Assembly: GCA_963457665.1 (NCBI GenBank)
Contig: OY735218.1
Span: 46,268,841 to 46,332,840, forward strand
Reading direction: 5' to 3'
DNA from: Thysanoteuthis rhombus
Lineage: Eukaryota; Mollusca; Cephalopoda; Oegopsida; Thysanoteuthidae
DNA length: 64,000 bases
Translations under genes and position numbers: made by a program
Notes under the pieces: generated by a model
What the model was told of the DNA's origin: nothing
The model's input: the letters and a program-made list of their open reading frames with translations, nothing else
Databases searched by the model: none
In this document: positions 61,900-64,000 of the stretch, one piece after another
How positions within the stretch are numbered: the first letter of the stretch is position 1
How the letters are laid out: every line of letters starts with the position of its first letter

Positions 61900-64000
<2,101 letters not shown>

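Overview
This window looks like non-coding DNA from a large, AT-rich animal genome, most likely a mollusc and probably a cephalopod. The evidence is the density of (TA)n, (CA)n and compound (CA)n(TA)n microsatellites, many truncated RTE-like LINE copies, tRNA-derived SINE-like units, and remnants of a Penelope-like element, a Gypsy-type LTR retrotransposon and a Tc1-type transposon. The species call is inference from repeat content; no host marker gene is present. There is no operon structure, no CRISPR array, no rRNA and no convincing tRNA gene. Most open frames are chance frames through microsatellites or AT-rich DNA.

Layout. 0-5 kb: microsatellites, an inverted-junction RTE fragment (1560-1792) and a degenerate Penelope-like element with a GIY-YIG remnant (2380-3420, possible 3' flank to 3925). 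10-17 kb: three RTE 3' fragments and a pyrimidine-rich tract. 17-20 kb: one weak small membrane-protein frame on the minus strand, long TA tracts and a SINE-like unit with a duplicated tail. 20.4-22.1 kb: the longest RTE copy, apparently nested in a Penelope-like 3' flank. 25.5-26.0 kb: a diverged 350-bp-spaced duplication. 27.4-27.9 kb: a purine-rich tract. 29-31 kb: two minus-strand RTE copies flanking a candidate terminal exon for a small secreted Cys-rich protein (30302-30483). 31.8-32.1 kb: a short Tc1-type element with inverted ends. 34.8 kb: a SINE-like unit. 35.3-35.95 kb: the C-terminal part of a second LINE type. 36.9-38.7 kb: four copies of an unnamed repeat. 38.9-44.7 kb: three more RTE copies, one with a 205-codon open frame but a damaged catalytic motif. 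44.9-48.6 kb: a degenerate Gypsy element with both LTRs and an excised polymerase core. 50.7-51.1 kb: a tandem repeat of about 145 bp. 55.6-56.2 kb: a last RTE fragment. 59.7-60.4 kb: a decayed minus-strand frame with splice-like signals. The remainder shows only microsatellites or unique AT-rich DNA.

No autonomous element is intact and no new multi-gene system is evident. The observations most worth following are the Cys-rich exon, the decayed frame at 59.7-60.4 kb, the internally deleted Tc1 element, the RTE copy with an inverted 5' piece, and the short tandem array. All family calls rest on motifs read by eye.
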